Assembly: GCF_004323595.1 (NCBI RefSeq)
Contig: NZ_AP019373.1
Span: 2,294,001-2,358,000, forward strand
Direction: 5' to 3'
Source of the DNA: Sulfuricystis thermophila
GTDB lineage: Bacteria > Pseudomonadota > Gammaproteobacteria > Burkholderiales > Rhodocyclaceae
Length of the DNA: 64,000 nucleotides
Position 1 is the first letter of the stretch. Every line of letters begins with the position of its first letter. Of this stretch, positions 33,526-44,312 are shown piece after piece. The notes beneath the pieces were generated by a model. That model was given only the letters and a program-made list of their open reading frames with translations. It searched no databases and was not told the origin of the DNA. The translations under genes and the position numbers were made by a program.

Positions 33526-34818
33526 ATGAAAGCTTTCGATGCCATCGAAACCGCGAGCCGCGACGAGATCGTCGCCTTGCAGACCGAACGTCTGCGTTGG
33601 ACGCTGCACCACGCCTATACCAACGTAGCCCACATCCGCGCCAAGTTCGATGCCGCGGGCGTGCATCCGGACGATTTTCGCGAACTCGCCGATCTGGCGA
33701 AATTCCCCTTCACCACCAAGCAGGACCTGCGCGACACCTATCCTTTCGGCATGTTCGCGGTGCCGGAAAACAAGGTCGTGCGCATCCACGCCTCGTCGGG
33801 CACCACCGGCAAGCCGACCGTGGTCGGCTACACGCAGAAGGACATCGACACCTGGGCGCATCTGATGGCGCGCTCGATCTATGCCGCCGGCGGCCGGCCC
33901 GGCGACCGCGTGCATGTCTCCTATGGCTACGGGCTGTTCACCGGGGGTTTGGGCGCCCACTACGGTGCCGAGCGGCTGGGTTGCCAGGTGATCCCCTTTG
34001 GCGGCGGCCAGACCGAGCGGCAGGTGCAGCTGATCCAGGACTTCAAGCCGAAAATCATCATGGTGACCCCCTCCTACATGCTGGCGATCGCTGACGAGTT
34101 CGATCGCCAGGGTTTGAATCCCGCCGATTGTGCATTGAAGATCGGTATCCACGGCGCAGAACCCTGGACGCAAGAGATGCGCGAGGAAATCGAAAAGCGC
34201 TTCGCCATCGATGCGATCGACATCTATGGCCTCTCCGAAGTGATGGGTCCGGGCGTGGCACAGGAATGCATCGAAAGCAAGGACGGCCCGGTGATCTGGG
34301 AAGACCATTTCTACCCGGAGATCATCGATCCGAACACCGGCGCAGTGCTGCCCGACGGCGAGCTCGGCGAGCTGGTATTCACCTCGCTGACCAAGGAAGC
34401 GCTGCCGATCATCCGCTACCGCACGCGCGACCTCACCCGCCTGCTGCCGCCGACCTCGCGTTCGATGCGGCGCATCGCCAAGATCACCGGCCGCTCCGAC
34501 GACATGCTGATCATCCGCGGCGTCAATGTCTTCCCGAGCCAGATCGAGGAACTGATCCTCAAGCAGCCCAAGCTCTCGCCGCACTACCAGCTCGAAGTCA
34601 GCCGGGAAGGCCATCTGGATGCGATGACGGTGAATGTCGAGATCAAGCCCGAATTCGCCACGCTGACCGCGCCCGAAAAGGAATTCATCGCCCACGACCT
34701 GCAGCACCACATCAAGTCCTATGTCGGCATCTCGACGAAGGTCGAGATCAAGGCAGTGGGCGCGATCGAGCGCTCGATCGGCAAGGCCAAACGCGTCATC
34801 GACACGCGGCCGAAATGA
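33526..34818 (+). CDS. paaK: Phenylacetate-CoA ligase, copy 1
   Basis: 430-residue acyl-adenylate enzyme activating phenylacetate, or a related aryl acid, with CoA and ATP. AMP-binding motif SSGTTGKPTVVGYTQKDIDTW, then YGYGLFTGGLGAHYGAERLG, YGLSEVMGPGVAQEC, and the C-terminal KITGRSDDMLIIRGVNVFPSQIEE are all PaaK signatures. GGGAGAAAGAAAGAGG precedes the ATG. Copy 2 follows with ATGA overlap. No paa ring-oxidation genes are in the window, so the ligases may feed an anaerobic phenylacetate/phenylglyoxylate or 2-aminobenzoate-type route. Confidence 0.93.
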   Translation: MKAFDAIETASRDEIVALQTERLRWTLHHAYTNVAHIRAKFDAAGVHPDDFRELADLAKFPFTTKQDLRDTYPFGMFAVPENKVVRIHASSGTTGKPTVVGYTQKDIDTWAHLMARSIYAAGGRPGDRVHVSYGYGLFTGGLGAHYGAERLGCQVIPFGGGQTERQVQLIQDFKPKIIMVTPSYMLAIADEFDRQGLNPADCALKIGIHGAEPWTQEMREEIEKRFAIDAIDIYGLSEVMGPGVAQECIESKDGPVIWEDHFYPEIIDPNTGAVLPDGELGELVFTSLTKEALPIIRYRTRDLTRLLPPTSRSMRRIAKITGRSDDMLIIRGVNVFPSQIEELILKQPKLSPHYQLEVSREGHLDAMTVNVEIKPEFATLTAPEKEFIAHDLQHHIKSYVGISTKVEIKAVGAIERSIGKAKRVIDTRPK

Positions 34819-36098
34819 GCAACGACATCACCCGCGCCAGCCGCGACGAGATTGCCGCACTACAGCTTTCGCGCCTCAAGACCACCGTGCGCAGGGTCTA
34901 TGAGCGCGTGCCACACTACCGCGCCAAGTTCGACGCCGCCGGCGTGCATCCGGACGACCTGAAGTCGCTCGACGACCTGGCGAAGTTTCCCTTCACGACG
35001 AAGGAGGACCTGCGCCAGACCTACCCTTATGGCATGTTCGCCGAGCCGTTGGAGAACATCGTGCGTCTGCACGCCTCCTCTGGCACCACCGGCAAGCCGA
35101 CGGTCGTCGCCTATACGCAGAAGGACATCGACACCTGGGCCGACATCATGGCGCGCTCGATTCAAGCCGCTGGCGGCACGCGGCGTGACATCATCCACAT
35201 CACCCACGGTTACGGGCTTTTCACCGGCGGCCTCGGCGTGCATTACGGCGCGGAGCGGCTCGGCTGCACCGTGGTGCCGATCTCCGGCGGGCAAACCGAA
35301 CGGCAGGTGCAGTTGATCCGCGACTTCGGCGCGACGATGATCGTCGGCACGCCGTCCTATGTGCTCAACATCGTCGATGAATTCGAGCGCCAGGGGCTCG
35401 ATCCGCGCGCCTCGACCCTGCAGCGCGGCATCTTCGGCGCCGAGCCGTGGGGCGAGGAGATGCGCAGGGAGCTGGAATCGCGCCTCGGCATCGTCGCGAT
35501 GGACCTGTATGGTCTCTCCGAACTGATCGGCCCGGGTGTGGCGGTCGAATGCATCGAATCGCGCGACGGCCCGACGATCTGGGAAGACCACTTCTACCCG
35601 GAGATCATCGACCCGGAAACCGGCAAGGTGCTGCCCGACGGCCAGCCTGGCGAGCTGGTGTTCACTTCGCTGACCAAGGAGGCGCTGCCGGTGGTGCGTT
35701 ACCGCACGCGGGATCTGACGCGCCTGTTGCCGCCGACGGCCAGGAGCTTCCGCCGCATCGACAAGATCACCGGCCGGTCGGATGACATGCTGATCATCCG
35801 CGGCGTGAATGTCTTCCCCAGCCAGATCGAGGAACTGATCCTCAAGACGCCCCGGCTCGCGCCGCATTATCAGCTCGTGGTCTCGCGCCAAGGGCATCTC
35901 GACGACCTCACCGTGCGCGTCGAGGCGAAACCGGAGTGCGCTGCCGATCCGGCGCAGCGTGCCGCGGCGGGTGCCGAACTGCGCCACCACATCAAGTCGC
36001 TGATCGGCATCAACACCAAGATCGAGGTCATGGATGCCGGCAGTCTTGCCCGCTCGGAAGGGAAAGCGAAGCGCATCCTTGATCTGAGGAAGGCATGA
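34815..36098 (+). CDS. paaK: Phenylacetate-CoA ligase, copy 2
   Basis: 427 residues, clearly paralogous to copy 1 with the same motifs (SSGTTGKPTVVAYTQKDIDTW, YGLSELIGPGVAVEC). Divergence is spread along the length, which implies an old duplication or different substrate choice. Start at 34815 by ATGA overlap; a much longer upstream frame is only an overlap of copy 1. The acyl-pocket residues differ (for example SNVPHY- and GGTRRDIIHITHG-type segments), so a distinct aryl acid is plausible. Confidence 0.93.
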   Translation: MSNDITRASRDEIAALQLSRLKTTVRRVYERVPHYRAKFDAAGVHPDDLKSLDDLAKFPFTTKEDLRQTYPYGMFAEPLENIVRLHASSGTTGKPTVVAYTQKDIDTWADIMARSIQAAGGTRRDIIHITHGYGLFTGGLGVHYGAERLGCTVVPISGGQTERQVQLIRDFGATMIVGTPSYVLNIVDEFERQGLDPRASTLQRGIFGAEPWGEEMRRELESRLGIVAMDLYGLSELIGPGVAVECIESRDGPTIWEDHFYPEIIDPETGKVLPDGQPGELVFTSLTKEALPVVRYRTRDLTRLLPPTARSFRRIDKITGRSDDMLIIRGVNVFPSQIEELILKTPRLAPHYQLVVSRQGHLDDLTVRVEAKPECAADPAQRAAAGAELRHHIKSLIGINTKIEVMDAGSLARSEGKAKRILDLRKA

Positions 36099-36319
36099 AG
36101 CCGCATCATTGGCCATGGACCACGCTGTTTTTCCTGGCGCTCGGTGCCATCTGCGCACTGGCCGGCATTGCCGTCTTCGCCGGCTGGCTCAAGGAGGTCC
36201 ATCCGCTGCTCGCCGACGAGATGGCGGGCTGGGGGCTGATCGTTTCCGCGATCGCGTGTTTCCTCACGGGCGCCTTCCCACTCGTGCTGCGGCGGCTGGC
36301 CGAACGCGAAGGGGCATGA
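36095..36319 (+). CDS. Small two-helix membrane protein
   Basis: 74 residues, ATGA overlap with paaK copy 2. Two hydrophobic helices (TLFFLALGAICALAGIAVFAG and MAGWGLIVSAIACFLTGAFPLVL) flank a short loop KEVHPLLADE, and the C-terminus is basic. No family recognised. Translation coupling suggests it belongs to the ligase transcript, perhaps as part of an uptake or membrane-association function. Confidence 0.65.
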   Translation: MKPHHWPWTTLFFLALGAICALAGIAVFAGWLKEVHPLLADEMAGWGLIVSAIACFLTGAFPLVLRRLAEREGA

Positions 36320-36375
36320 TCCAGACGGGTGCGCCTGCCAAAAGCGTCGTTTGACGCCGCAATGCCCCTGTAATC

Positions 36376-37530
36376 ATGCTTTCGCCATGGTCGCGCAACG
36401 GCACAATCGCGTCATCCTCATTCATCGAGCGACCCGCGACCTTGAGCCGCCCAGCATCCACTCTGCGAACGAAGCTTCTCACCGGCCTGATCCTCGTTTG
36501 GCCGTGGGGAGCCGAGGCCCAACCGCCTGCCGCACTGCCCACGCCGGCGCCTGCCGTACGCACCATTTCCGATGAGGCGTTCCAGCGCTGGCTCAAGGAG
36601 GACACGCAAGTCATCAATGGCATCCTGGCGAGCCTGACGCACATCGACGCCCTGCTCGCCGACATCGAGCGGGTGGTGCGGCAATTGCCCGATATAGGCG
36701 CGGCACCGAAACCAGCACCGCCGCCTGTCGTAGTCGAGAAAACCGTCGTCGAGGAGGTGGAAGTCCCCGGCCCCCTCGGCGGCTGGATGCCCACACTTTC
36801 GGGGGCCGCCCTGCTGGCACTTCTGGCGTTCTGGCTGGGCAGGAAACAGGGCGCGAAGCAAGCGCCGACGACGGCAAGGGCGAAGCTTGCCGAGCCAGCG
36901 GCAGCCTCTGCGGCGGAAAAGCGCAGCATTCCACCAGCTCCACCACCAGCCCTCCCCAAGGAATCCCCGGCCCAGCCCGCGGCAGTCACTGCGACGCCGA
37001 CAACACCCGCGCCGGCTGCTCCCGCACCGTCGTTGGTCCAGCCGCTTCCGACACCGGTCGAGCCCGAGCCGTCATCGATCGAAGCCCCCGCGTCCGAAGA
37101 GACCGATCAGGCCATCGAGCTCGCCGAGGTCATGCTGTCGATGGGCCTGGGCCATGGCGCGGTGCAAGCACTGACCGAAAAGATCCGCAGCGAACCGAAA
37201 CAGGCGCTGCGGCACTGGCTCAAGCTGCTCGAGATCTATCGCAGGAACGGCCAGCAGGCGGAGTTCGAGCGCTCGGCGGAGGAGCTGCGTCTGCATTTCA
37301 ACGTTCGCCCAGAAGACTGGCACCCGCAACCGGGTGGGCAGCAGACGCTCGAAAATTTCCCGCACATCACCAAACGTCTCACCGAGCTATGGGGCACCGC
37401 AGATTGTCTCCTGTATATGCAGAACCTGCTCGCCGACAACCGCGGCGGCGCACGGTCGGGCTTTCCGCAACCGGTCGCCGAGGAGTTGCTGCTCCTGATT
37501 TCGCTGATGCGCGCGGCTCACTTCAACTAG
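36376..37530 (+). CDS. FimV C-terminal-like membrane protein
   Basis: 384 residues. A signal-like hydrophobic stretch ends near WGAEA (residue 49 of the long frame; the true start may be later). There is a predicted coiled segment (70-100), a transmembrane helix at about 140-158 ([15 protein letters not shown]), a long Pro/Ala-rich cytoplasmic linker, and a TPR-like end ([42 protein letters not shown]) as in FimV C-terminal domains. No LysM domain was seen. FimV proteins support type IV pilus assembly and polar organisation. Stop codons overlap convergently with the Nif3 gene. Confidence 0.65.
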   Translation: MLSPWSRNGTIASSSFIERPATLSRPASTLRTKLLTGLILVWPWGAEAQPPAALPTPAPAVRTISDEAFQRWLKEDTQVINGILASLTHIDALLADIERVVRQLPDIGAAPKPAPPPVVVEKTVVEEVEVPGPLGGWMPTLSGAALLALLAFWLGRKQGAKQAPTTARAKLAEPAAASAAEKRSIPPAPPPALPKESPAQPAAVTATPTTPAPAAPAPSLVQPLPTPVEPEPSSIEAPASEETDQAIELAEVMLSMGLGHGAVQALTEKIRSEPKQALRHWLKLLEIYRRNGQQAEFERSAEELRLHFNVRPEDWHPQPGGQQTLENFPHITKRLTELWGTADCLLYMQNLLADNRGGARSGFPQPVAEELLLLISLMRAAHFN

Positions 37531-38273
37531 ACAGGATTGTCGATCTCGACGAACTCGCACTCGAGACCGAAGCGCTCGGCCAGATGCCGGCCCAACGCCA
37601 TCACGCCATAACGCTCCGTCGCATGATGGCCGGCCGCCAGATAGATTACGCCAGTTTCGCGCGCCAGATGCACGGTGTGTTCGGAAATCTCGCCTGACAG
37701 GAACAGGTCGGCGCCGGCGGCGATGGCCGCTTCGAACCAGTCCTGCGCACCGCCGCTGCACCAGGCGACGGTGCGTATCAACCGCGCCGAGTCACCGATC
37801 ATGAGCGGCGGGCGCTCCAGCACACGCGCCGCCTGTTCGGCGATGTCTCCTGCAAAACTCGGCGCTGGCAACACGGCACGACAGCCCAGTTCGTGCTCGC
37901 CGAAATGGCCGTCGATCGTCCAACCGAAGCGCAGGGCGAGCTGCGCGTTGTTGCCGACCTCGGGATGGGCATCGAGCGGCAGGTGATAGGCGATCAGGTT
38001 GATGTCGTGCGCGAGCAGGCGCTGCAGGCGCTGCTTGCGAAAGCCGGTGATGCGGCCGTCCTCGCCCTTCCAGAACCAGCCGTGATGCACGAGCAGCGCA
38101 TCGGCGCCGCGTTCGATCGCCGCTTCGATCAGCGCCAGGTTCGCGGTGACGCCGCAGACGATGCGGCGAATCTCGTCGCGTCCTTCCACTTGCAAGCCGT
38201 TTGGGCAATAATCGCGAAAGCGCTCAGGCGCCAGCATGCCATTCAGATAAGCCGTCAATTCCTCGCGTCGCAC
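37527..38273 (-). CDS. Nif3-like dinuclear metal-centre protein (DUF34)
   Basis: 248 residues. The metal-ligand clusters [49 protein letters not shown] and the cap region match the Nif3/YbgI family, hexameric proteins binding two metals, with GTP-cyclohydrolase-like or unknown function. The segment AVLPAPSFA at residues 131-139 comes from an inserted REP-like repeat. Divergent from the protease gene that follows, 14 bp apart, sharing a compact control region. Confidence 0.88.
   Translation of the reverse strand: MRREELTAYLNGMLAPERFRDYCPNGLQVEGRDEIRRIVCGVTANLALIEAAIERGADALLVHHGWFWKGEDGRITGFRKQRLQRLLAHDINLIAYHLPLDAHPEVGNNAQLALRFGWTIDGHFGEHELGCRAVLPAPSFAGDIAEQAARVLERPPLMIGDSARLIRTVAWCSGGAQDWFEAAIAAGADLFLSGEISEHTVHLARETGVIYLAAGHHATERYGVMALGRHLAERFGLECEFVEIDNPV
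37854..37881 (+). repeat. REP-like half-site inside the Nif3 gene
   Basis: AAACTCGGCGCTGGCAACAC then GGCAC, three mismatches or so from consensus. Translated in frame in the minus-strand gene as AVLPAPSFA. Confidence 0.7.
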
Positions 38274-38287
38274 TTTTTCCAGCCTCC

Positions 38288-39445
<1,158 letters not shown>

Positions 39446-39450
39446 CCCGG

Positions 39451-40281
39451 CTATGGACGTTCGCGGTTCGCGGCGGATTCCGCCTCCGCCTTGTCGAGTT
39501 CGGCATTCATCGCCGCCTCGTCGAGAGGCCGCAGGGCGTTGGCATCCGTTTGGGTTTCCGCTTCCGCCGGCTTGCCGATGAAGCGCGCGAAGATGATGCC
39601 GAGCTCATAGAGCAGCCACATCGGCACGGCGAGCATGAATTGCGAGAGCACGTCCGGCGGCGTGAAGATCGCGCCGACGACGAAGCAGCCGACGATCACA
39701 TAGGGGCGGATTTCTTTCAGCTTCTCGATGCTCACCAAACCGACGCGCACCAGCACGATCACCACCACCGGTACTTCGAAGGTCACGCCGAAGGCGAGGA
39801 AGGTCGTCAGCACGAACGAAAGATATTTGTCGATGTCGGTCATCACCGCGACGCCTTCCGGCGCGAACTTGTTGATAAAGCCGAACACGGTCGGGAAGAC
39901 GATGAAATAGGCGAAGCTCATGCCGATGAAAAACAGCACGACGCTGGCCAGCAGCAACGGCAGCGCGAGTTTCTTCTCATGCTGGTAGAGCCCTGGCGCG
40001 ACGAAGGCCCAGGCCTGGTAGAGCACATAGGGCAGCGCGATCAGGAAGGCGACCATCAGCGTCACCTTCATCGGCACGAAAAATGCGCCGGCGACATCGG
40101 TGGCGATCATGTGGCCGCCTTCCGGTAAAGCCGCCAACATCGGCGCGGCCAGCACCGTGTAGATGTCACGCGCCCAATTGACGAGGGCGAGGAAGACGAT
40201 GCCCACCGCGATCAGGGCGCGGATCAGCCGGTCGCGCAGCTCGACCAGATGGGATATGAAGGTTTCCTGGCTGTCTTCCAT
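39451..40281 (-). CDS. tatC: Twin-arginine translocase subunit TatC
   Basis: 276 residues, six helices. N-terminal MEDSQETFISHLVELRDRLIRA contains the conserved Glu and Arg of the Tat signal-recognition site, and the FVVGAIFTPPDVLSQFMLAVPMWLLYELG region is standard. The C-terminal tail (about 235-276) is charged. TatC stop is 5 bp from the end of the protease gene. Acts with TatA/B in the inner membrane to export folded cofactor proteins. Confidence 0.97.
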   Translation of the reverse strand: MEDSQETFISHLVELRDRLIRALIAVGIVFLALVNWARDIYTVLAAPMLAALPEGGHMIATDVAGAFFVPMKVTLMVAFLIALPYVLYQAWAFVAPGLYQHEKKLALPLLLASVVLFFIGMSFAYFIVFPTVFGFINKFAPEGVAVMTDIDKYLSFVLTTFLAFGVTFEVPVVVIVLVRVGLVSIEKLKEIRPYVIVGCFVVGAIFTPPDVLSQFMLAVPMWLLYELGIIFARFIGKPAEAETQTDANALRPLDEAAMNAELDKAEAESAANRERP

Positions 40282-40688
40282 CAGGCGGCCGGGGGTGGTT
40301 TCGGCGTATCGCTCGCTGTCGTCGGGGTAGACGATTCGGCGGGCAAGGGCGGTGTGAAGGGTTTCGCCGCTTCGACCGATTCATCCACCGCGTTCTTGGC
40401 GGCCGAATCGAGAATCGACTGGTTGAGCTCGGTCTCGACGGTCTTCAGCTGCTCATTGACCTGCCGTTCGAGCGAACGCGCCTGTTCCGCCACCTGGGCC
40501 TGCAGGCGCTTCAGGTCTTCGAGCTGCATCTCGCGGCTGATGTCGCTTTTCACATCGCTGACATAGCGCTGCAGGCGACCGAGCAGATGGCCGACGGTGC
40601 GCGCCACGCGCGGCAGGCGCTCCGGCCCGATGACGATCAGTCCCACCAGGGCGATCACCATCAGCTCGGAAAAACCGATATCGAACAC
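40281..40688 (-). CDS. tatB: Sec-independent translocase subunit TatB
   Basis: 135 residues: MFDIGFSELMVIALVGLIVIGPERLPRVARTV is the TatB membrane helix and hinge, followed by an amphipathic helix and a long acidic, Pro-rich tail. Start and stop share one base with tatC (40281). Part of the tatABC minus-strand operon. Confidence 0.95.
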   Translation of the reverse strand: MFDIGFSELMVIALVGLIVIGPERLPRVARTVGHLLGRLQRYVSDVKSDISREMQLEDLKRLQAQVAEQARSLERQVNEQLKTVETELNQSILDSAAKNAVDESVEAAKPFTPPLPAESSTPTTASDTPKPPPAA

Positions 40689-40700
40689 GGCGACAAGTTA

Positions 40701-40744
40701 GAAAATCGGCGCTGGCGGAACGGCACGCGCAGCAGAATTTTCAC
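40701..40744 (+). repeat. Chimeric repeat: REP-like half-site joined to a MITE end
   Basis: AAATCGGCGCTGGCGGAACG then GCAC (a half-site with two changes) is followed at once by CGCGCAGCAGAATTTTCAC, which equals one end of the 143-bp MITE. It occupies the tatB-tatA gap. Confidence 0.75.
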
Positions 40745-40750
40745 GGCCAC

Positions 40751-40978
40751 TCAGGATTTGGTCTGTTCCTTGCGTGCCTCACCCTCGATCGTCGCGCCGG
40801 CTTGCTGTTCGACCTGCTTGGGCGCATCCGCAGAGGTGCCTTCCTTCATGCCCTCCTTGAAGCCCTTGACCGCGCCACCGAGATCCTGGCCGATGTTGCG
40901 CAGCTTCTTGGTGCCGAAAACCAGCATCACGATGACCAAAACGATCAGCCAGTGCCAAATACTCCAGGTTCCCATCAC
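40751..40978 (-). CDS. tatA: Sec-independent translocase subunit TatA
   Basis: 75 residues: [42 protein letters not shown] is the classical TatA helix with FGxKK hinge and amphipathic helix. It forms the translocation pore. The gap to tatB holds the chimeric repeat, and SD-like GAGAGA lies before the ATG. Confidence 0.96.
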   Translation of the reverse strand: MMGTWSIWHWLIVLVIVMLVFGTKKLRNIGQDLGGAVKGFKEGMKEGTSADAPKQVEQQAGATIEGEARKEQTKS

Positions 40979-40990
40979 TCTCTCCTTCGA

Positions 40991-41344
40991 TTATTTGCGC
41001 GGCAGCATCGGCCCCAGAGGTTCGGGGCCCCCCACGACATGGACGTGAAGATGATACACCTCCTGTCGACCAATCCTGCCGGTGTTCACGAGGGTGCGAA
41101 AGCCGTCCGTCAACCCCTGGCTTCTCGCCAGTTCCCCGAGCTTGGCGAACAGCTTGCCCAGCAGCGGCGCATCCTCTGGCGTGGCATCGGCGAGCGAGGC
41201 GATGTGCCGCTTCGGGATCACCATGAAATGCACCGGTGCCTGCGGGTGGATGTCGTGGAAGGCTAGGAGATCCTCGTCCTCATAGACCTTCTTGCAGGGA
41301 ATCTCACCCCGCACGATCTTGCAGAAGATGCAGTCGTCGCTCAT
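40991..41344 (-). CDS. hinT: HIT-family purine nucleoside phosphoramidase
   Basis: 117 residues with CIFCKIVRGEIPCKKVYEDEDLLAFHDIHPQAPVHFMVIPKRHIASL and the HIT catalytic motif HLHVHVVGG near the C-terminus. Hydrolyses AMP-lysine and similar phosphoramidates. The CIFC start with zinc-type Cys is the HinT form. Overlaps in neighbourhood with hisE (start 1 bp after the hisE end). Confidence 0.94.
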   Translation of the reverse strand: MSDDCIFCKIVRGEIPCKKVYEDEDLLAFHDIHPQAPVHFMVIPKRHIASLADATPEDAPLLGKLFAKLGELARSQGLTDGFRTLVNTGRIGRQEVYHLHVHVVGGPEPLGPMLPRK

Positions 41345-41345
41345 T

Positions 41346-41669
41346 TCATTTCTCCCGGCTGGCTTTCTCGTCGATCCCGGAAATGCCCTCGCGGCGGCGG
41401 AATTCGGCCATCACGTCATCGACCGACAGGCCGAAATGCGCGAGCAGCACCAGGCTGTGGAACCACAGATCGCAGGTTTCGCGCACCAGATGCAGATGAT
41501 CGCCGTCCTTGGCCGCCATGATGGTTTCGGCAGCTTCTTCGGCAACCTTCTTGCAGATCGCGTCGGTGCCCTTGGCATACAGGCTGGCGACATAGGAGGT
41601 GTCCGGCGCTGCACCCTTGCGCGCCTCCAGGGTTTGCTGCACACGATGGATGACTTCGAGATCGATCAC
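41346..41669 (-). CDS. hisE: Phosphoribosyl-ATP pyrophosphatase
   Basis: 107 residues; removes pyrophosphate from PR-ATP, step 2 of histidine synthesis. [43 protein letters not shown] and [20 protein letters not shown] with the EExxE metal region are standard. GTG start at 41669 overlaps the hisI stop as GTGA; a longer frame upstream is the hisI shadow. Confidence 0.95.
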   Translation of the reverse strand: MIDLEVIHRVQQTLEARKGAAPDTSYVASLYAKGTDAICKKVAEEAAETIMAAKDGDHLHLVRETCDLWFHSLVLLAHFGLSVDDVMAEFRRREGISGIDEKASREK

Positions 41670-42067
41670 TTGTAAATCTCCTTGGGGTCTTTCAGCACTG
41701 GATCGACCGGCGTCCAGCAACCGTCTTCGAGCCGCTGGAAGAAACAGCTCTTGCGCCCGGTATGGCAGGCAATGCCGCCGACCTGCTCGACTTTCAACAG
41801 CACCACGTCGTTGTCGCAGTCGGTGCGAATCTCGACCACTTTCTGGAAATGGCCGGATTCTTCGCCCTTGTGCCAGAGCTTGCGGCGCGAGCGCGACCAA
41901 TAGATGGCCTGCCCCGTCGCGGCGGTCTTCTCCAACGCCTCGCGGTTCATCCAGGCGAACATCAGCACCTCGCCGCTTTCGGCGTCCTGAGCGATCACCG
42001 GCACGAGGCCCTGATCGTCCCATTTGATTTCGTTCAACCACTTGCAGGTCACCGTCTCACCTCGCAA
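41666..42067 (-). CDS. hisI: Phosphoribosyl-AMP cyclohydrolase
   Basis: 133 residues; opens the adenine ring of PR-AMP. Zinc-site motif [28 protein letters not shown] holds the catalytic cysteines. Start taken as ATG at 42067, with GTG at 42052 ([12 protein letters not shown]) as an alternative. The 32-bp gap after hisF has a direct repeat CGGCCTACAGCCGCA. Confidence 0.94.
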   Translation of the reverse strand: MRGETVTCKWLNEIKWDDQGLVPVIAQDAESGEVLMFAWMNREALEKTAATGQAIYWSRSRRKLWHKGEESGHFQKVVEIRTDCDNDVVLLKVEQVGGIACHTGRKSCFFQRLEDGCWTPVDPVLKDPKEIYK

Positions 42068-42099
42068 TGCGGCCTACAGCCGCATCTCCACATTACGGC

Positions 42100-42858
42100 C
42101 TACAGCCGCACCTCGATTCCCTGGGCGCGCATGAATTCCTTGGCCTGCCGCACGGTGTATTCGCCGTAATGGAAAATGCTCGCCGCCAGCACCGCATCGG
42201 CACGGCCCTGTGTCACGCCGTCGGCGAGATGCTGCAGGTTGCCCACACCGCCGCTGGCGATCACCGGAATCGGCACCGCATCGGCCACCGCGCGCGTGAG
42301 CGCCAGATCGAAGCCGTTTTTCGTGCCATCGCGGTCCATGCTGGTGAGCAGAATCTCGCCGGCGCCCAAGTCCGCCACCCGTCTCGCCCATTCGATCGCA
42401 TCGAGATGCGTGTTGTTGCGCCCGCCGTGCGTGAACACCTCCCACTTGCCGGGCGCGGTCTGTTTGGCGTCGATCGCGACGACGATGCATTGGCTGCCGA
42501 CCTTCGCGGCGGCATCATTGATGAGCTGCGGATTTTGCACCGCGGCGGTATTGATGCTCACCTTGTCGGCGCCGGCGTTCAACAGCCGCCGCACGTCCTC
42601 GACCTTGCGCACGCCGCCACCGACGGTGAGCGGAATGAACACCTGCTCCGCGCAGGCCTCGACGATGTGCAGGATGATGTCGCGCTGATCGGAACTCGCG
42701 GTGATGTCGAGAAAGGTGATCTCATCCGCCCCTTGCTCGTCATAGCGGCGCGCGATCTCGACCGGATCACCGGCGTCGCGCAAGGCGACGAAGTTGACGC
42801 CCTTGACGACACGGCCGGCATTGACGTCGAGGCAGGGAATGATGCGCTTGGCGAGCAT
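42100..42858 (-). CDS. hisF: Imidazole glycerol phosphate synthase cyclase subunit
   Basis: 252-residue TIM barrel, [20 protein letters not shown] to [10 protein letters not shown], with catalytic Asp residues in IPCLDV and VASGGVG. Works with HisH to make IGP and AICAR. Start at 42858 is the family N-terminus; upstream is a repeat. Confidence 0.97.
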   Translation of the reverse strand: MLAKRIIPCLDVNAGRVVKGVNFVALRDAGDPVEIARRYDEQGADEITFLDITASSDQRDIILHIVEACAEQVFIPLTVGGGVRKVEDVRRLLNAGADKVSINTAAVQNPQLINDAAAKVGSQCIVVAIDAKQTAPGKWEVFTHGGRNNTHLDAIEWARRVADLGAGEILLTSMDRDGTKNGFDLALTRAVADAVPIPVIASGGVGNLQHLADGVTQGRADAVLAASIFHYGEYTVRQAKEFMRAQGIEVRL

Positions 42859-42861
42859 GGG

Positions 42862-42886
42862 TAGAGTCGGCGCTGGCGGGACGGCA
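42862..42886 (+). repeat. REP-like half-site filling the hisF-hisA gap
   Basis: AGTCGGCGCTGGCGGGACGG then CAC, near-perfect match to consensus. It is essentially the whole 28-bp gap between hisA stop and hisF start. Confidence 0.88.
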
Positions 42887-43630
42887 CTATCGAGAAGCGC
42901 ACTTGTCCGCCTCGGCCTGCGCCTTGCGGAAATCGAGTTTGCCTTCGTAGATCGCGCGCCCGGTGATCGCGCCCATGATGCCCTCGTCGGCCACCGCGCA
43001 CAGCGCCTTGATGTCATGCAGGCTGGAAATGCCGCCGCTGGCGATGACCGGGATCTTCAGCGCCCGGGCGAGCTTGACGGTCGCATCGATGTTCGGCCCG
43101 GTGAGCATGCCATCGCGGCCGATGTCGGTGTAGATCACCGCTTCGACGCCATAGTCCTCGAATTTCCGCGCCAGATCGATCACATCGTGCCCGGTCATCT
43201 TCGACCAGCCGTCGACGGCCACCTTGCCGTCCTTGGCGTCCAGCCCGACGATGATGTGACCGGGAAAAGCCACGCAGGCGTCGTGCAGGAAGCCGGGGTT
43301 CTTCACCGCGGCCGTGCCGATGATGATGTAGCTGATGCCGTCGTCGAGACAGCGCTCGATGGTGTCGAGATCACGGATGCCACCGCCCAACTGCACCGGT
43401 ATCTCATCGCCCACCTCCTTGAGGATCGCCTTGATCGCCGGTTCGTTTTTCGGCTTGCCGGCAAAGGCGCCATTGAGATCCACGAGATGGAGACGACGCG
43501 CGCCTTCGTCGATCCAGTGGCGCGCCATCGCGGCCGGATCTTCGGAAAACACCGTGGCATCGTCCATGACGCCCTGCTTGAGGCGCACGCAATGTCCGTC
43601 CTTCAGATCGATCGCGGGTATCAGCAACAT
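42887..43630 (-). CDS. hisA: Phosphoribosylformimino-AICAR ribotide isomerase
   Basis: 247-residue TIM barrel ([20 protein letters not shown]...[10 protein letters not shown]...[16 protein letters not shown]) with the two phosphate-binding repeats. Isomerises ProFAR to PRFAR. Member of the minus-strand his operon between hisH and hisF. Confidence 0.97.
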   Translation of the reverse strand: MLLIPAIDLKDGHCVRLKQGVMDDATVFSEDPAAMARHWIDEGARRLHLVDLNGAFAGKPKNEPAIKAILKEVGDEIPVQLGGGIRDLDTIERCLDDGISYIIIGTAAVKNPGFLHDACVAFPGHIIVGLDAKDGKVAVDGWSKMTGHDVIDLARKFEDYGVEAVIYTDIGRDGMLTGPNIDATVKLARALKIPVIASGGISSLHDIKALCAVADEGIMGAITGRAIYEGKLDFRKAQAEADKCASR

Positions 43631-43650
43631 GATGGAAACTCGATGGGAAA

Positions 43651-44295
43651 TCAGGGATTCCAGGACATGAAATTTTCGAGGAGCTGCAAGCCGGCAGTCG
43701 CGCTCTTTTCCGGGTGGAACTGCACGGCAAAAATGTTAGCGCGCGCGCAGGCGCTGGTAAATGTGATGCCGTAGTGCGTCGCGCCGGCGATCAATTCGGG
43801 GGTTGCCGGCTCAACGTAGTAACTATGCACGAAATAAAAGCGCGTGTCGTCGTCAATGCCGCTCCAGAGCGGATGCGGCACCGTCTGATGCACCTGGTTC
43901 CAGCCCATGTGTGGCACCTTGAGGCGCGCGCCCGCCGCATCGTGCATCGCGGCCTCGGGAAAGCGGCGCACCTGGCCGGGAAAAATTCCCAGACCGGCGA
44001 CATCACCCTCCTCGCTGTGTTCGAACAACATCTGCAGGCCGATGCAGATGCCGAGAAAAGGCTTTTCCGCGGCGGCCTCGACGACGGCCTCGGCGAGCCC
44101 ACGCGCTTTCAATTCACGCATGCAGTCTGGCATCGCGCCCTGACCGGGCACGATGATGCGGCCAGCCGTCTTCACCACCGCCGGGTCGGCGGTGACGACG
44201 ACGGACGCATCGGGTGCGACATGCTCGACCGCCTTGGCGACCGAACGCAGGTTACCCATGCCGTAATCGACGATTGCGACGGTTTTCATCGGCAT
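43651..44295 (-). CDS. hisH: Imidazole glycerol phosphate synthase glutaminase subunit
   Basis: 214 residues, class I amidotransferase: [30 protein letters not shown] holds the nucleophile Cys, and [10 protein letters not shown] the His-Glu pair. Delivers ammonia to HisF. ATG at 44295 or at 44289 ([13 protein letters not shown]). Confidence 0.96.
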   Translation of the reverse strand: MPMKTVAIVDYGMGNLRSVAKAVEHVAPDASVVVTADPAVVKTAGRIIVPGQGAMPDCMRELKARGLAEAVVEAAAEKPFLGICIGLQMLFEHSEEGDVAGLGIFPGQVRRFPEAAMHDAAGARLKVPHMGWNQVHQTVPHPLWSGIDDDTRFYFVHSYYVEPATPELIAGATHYGITFTSACARANIFAVQFHPEKSATAGLQLLENFMSWNP

Positions 44296-44312
44296 GACAC
44301 AAAAAAACAGGC

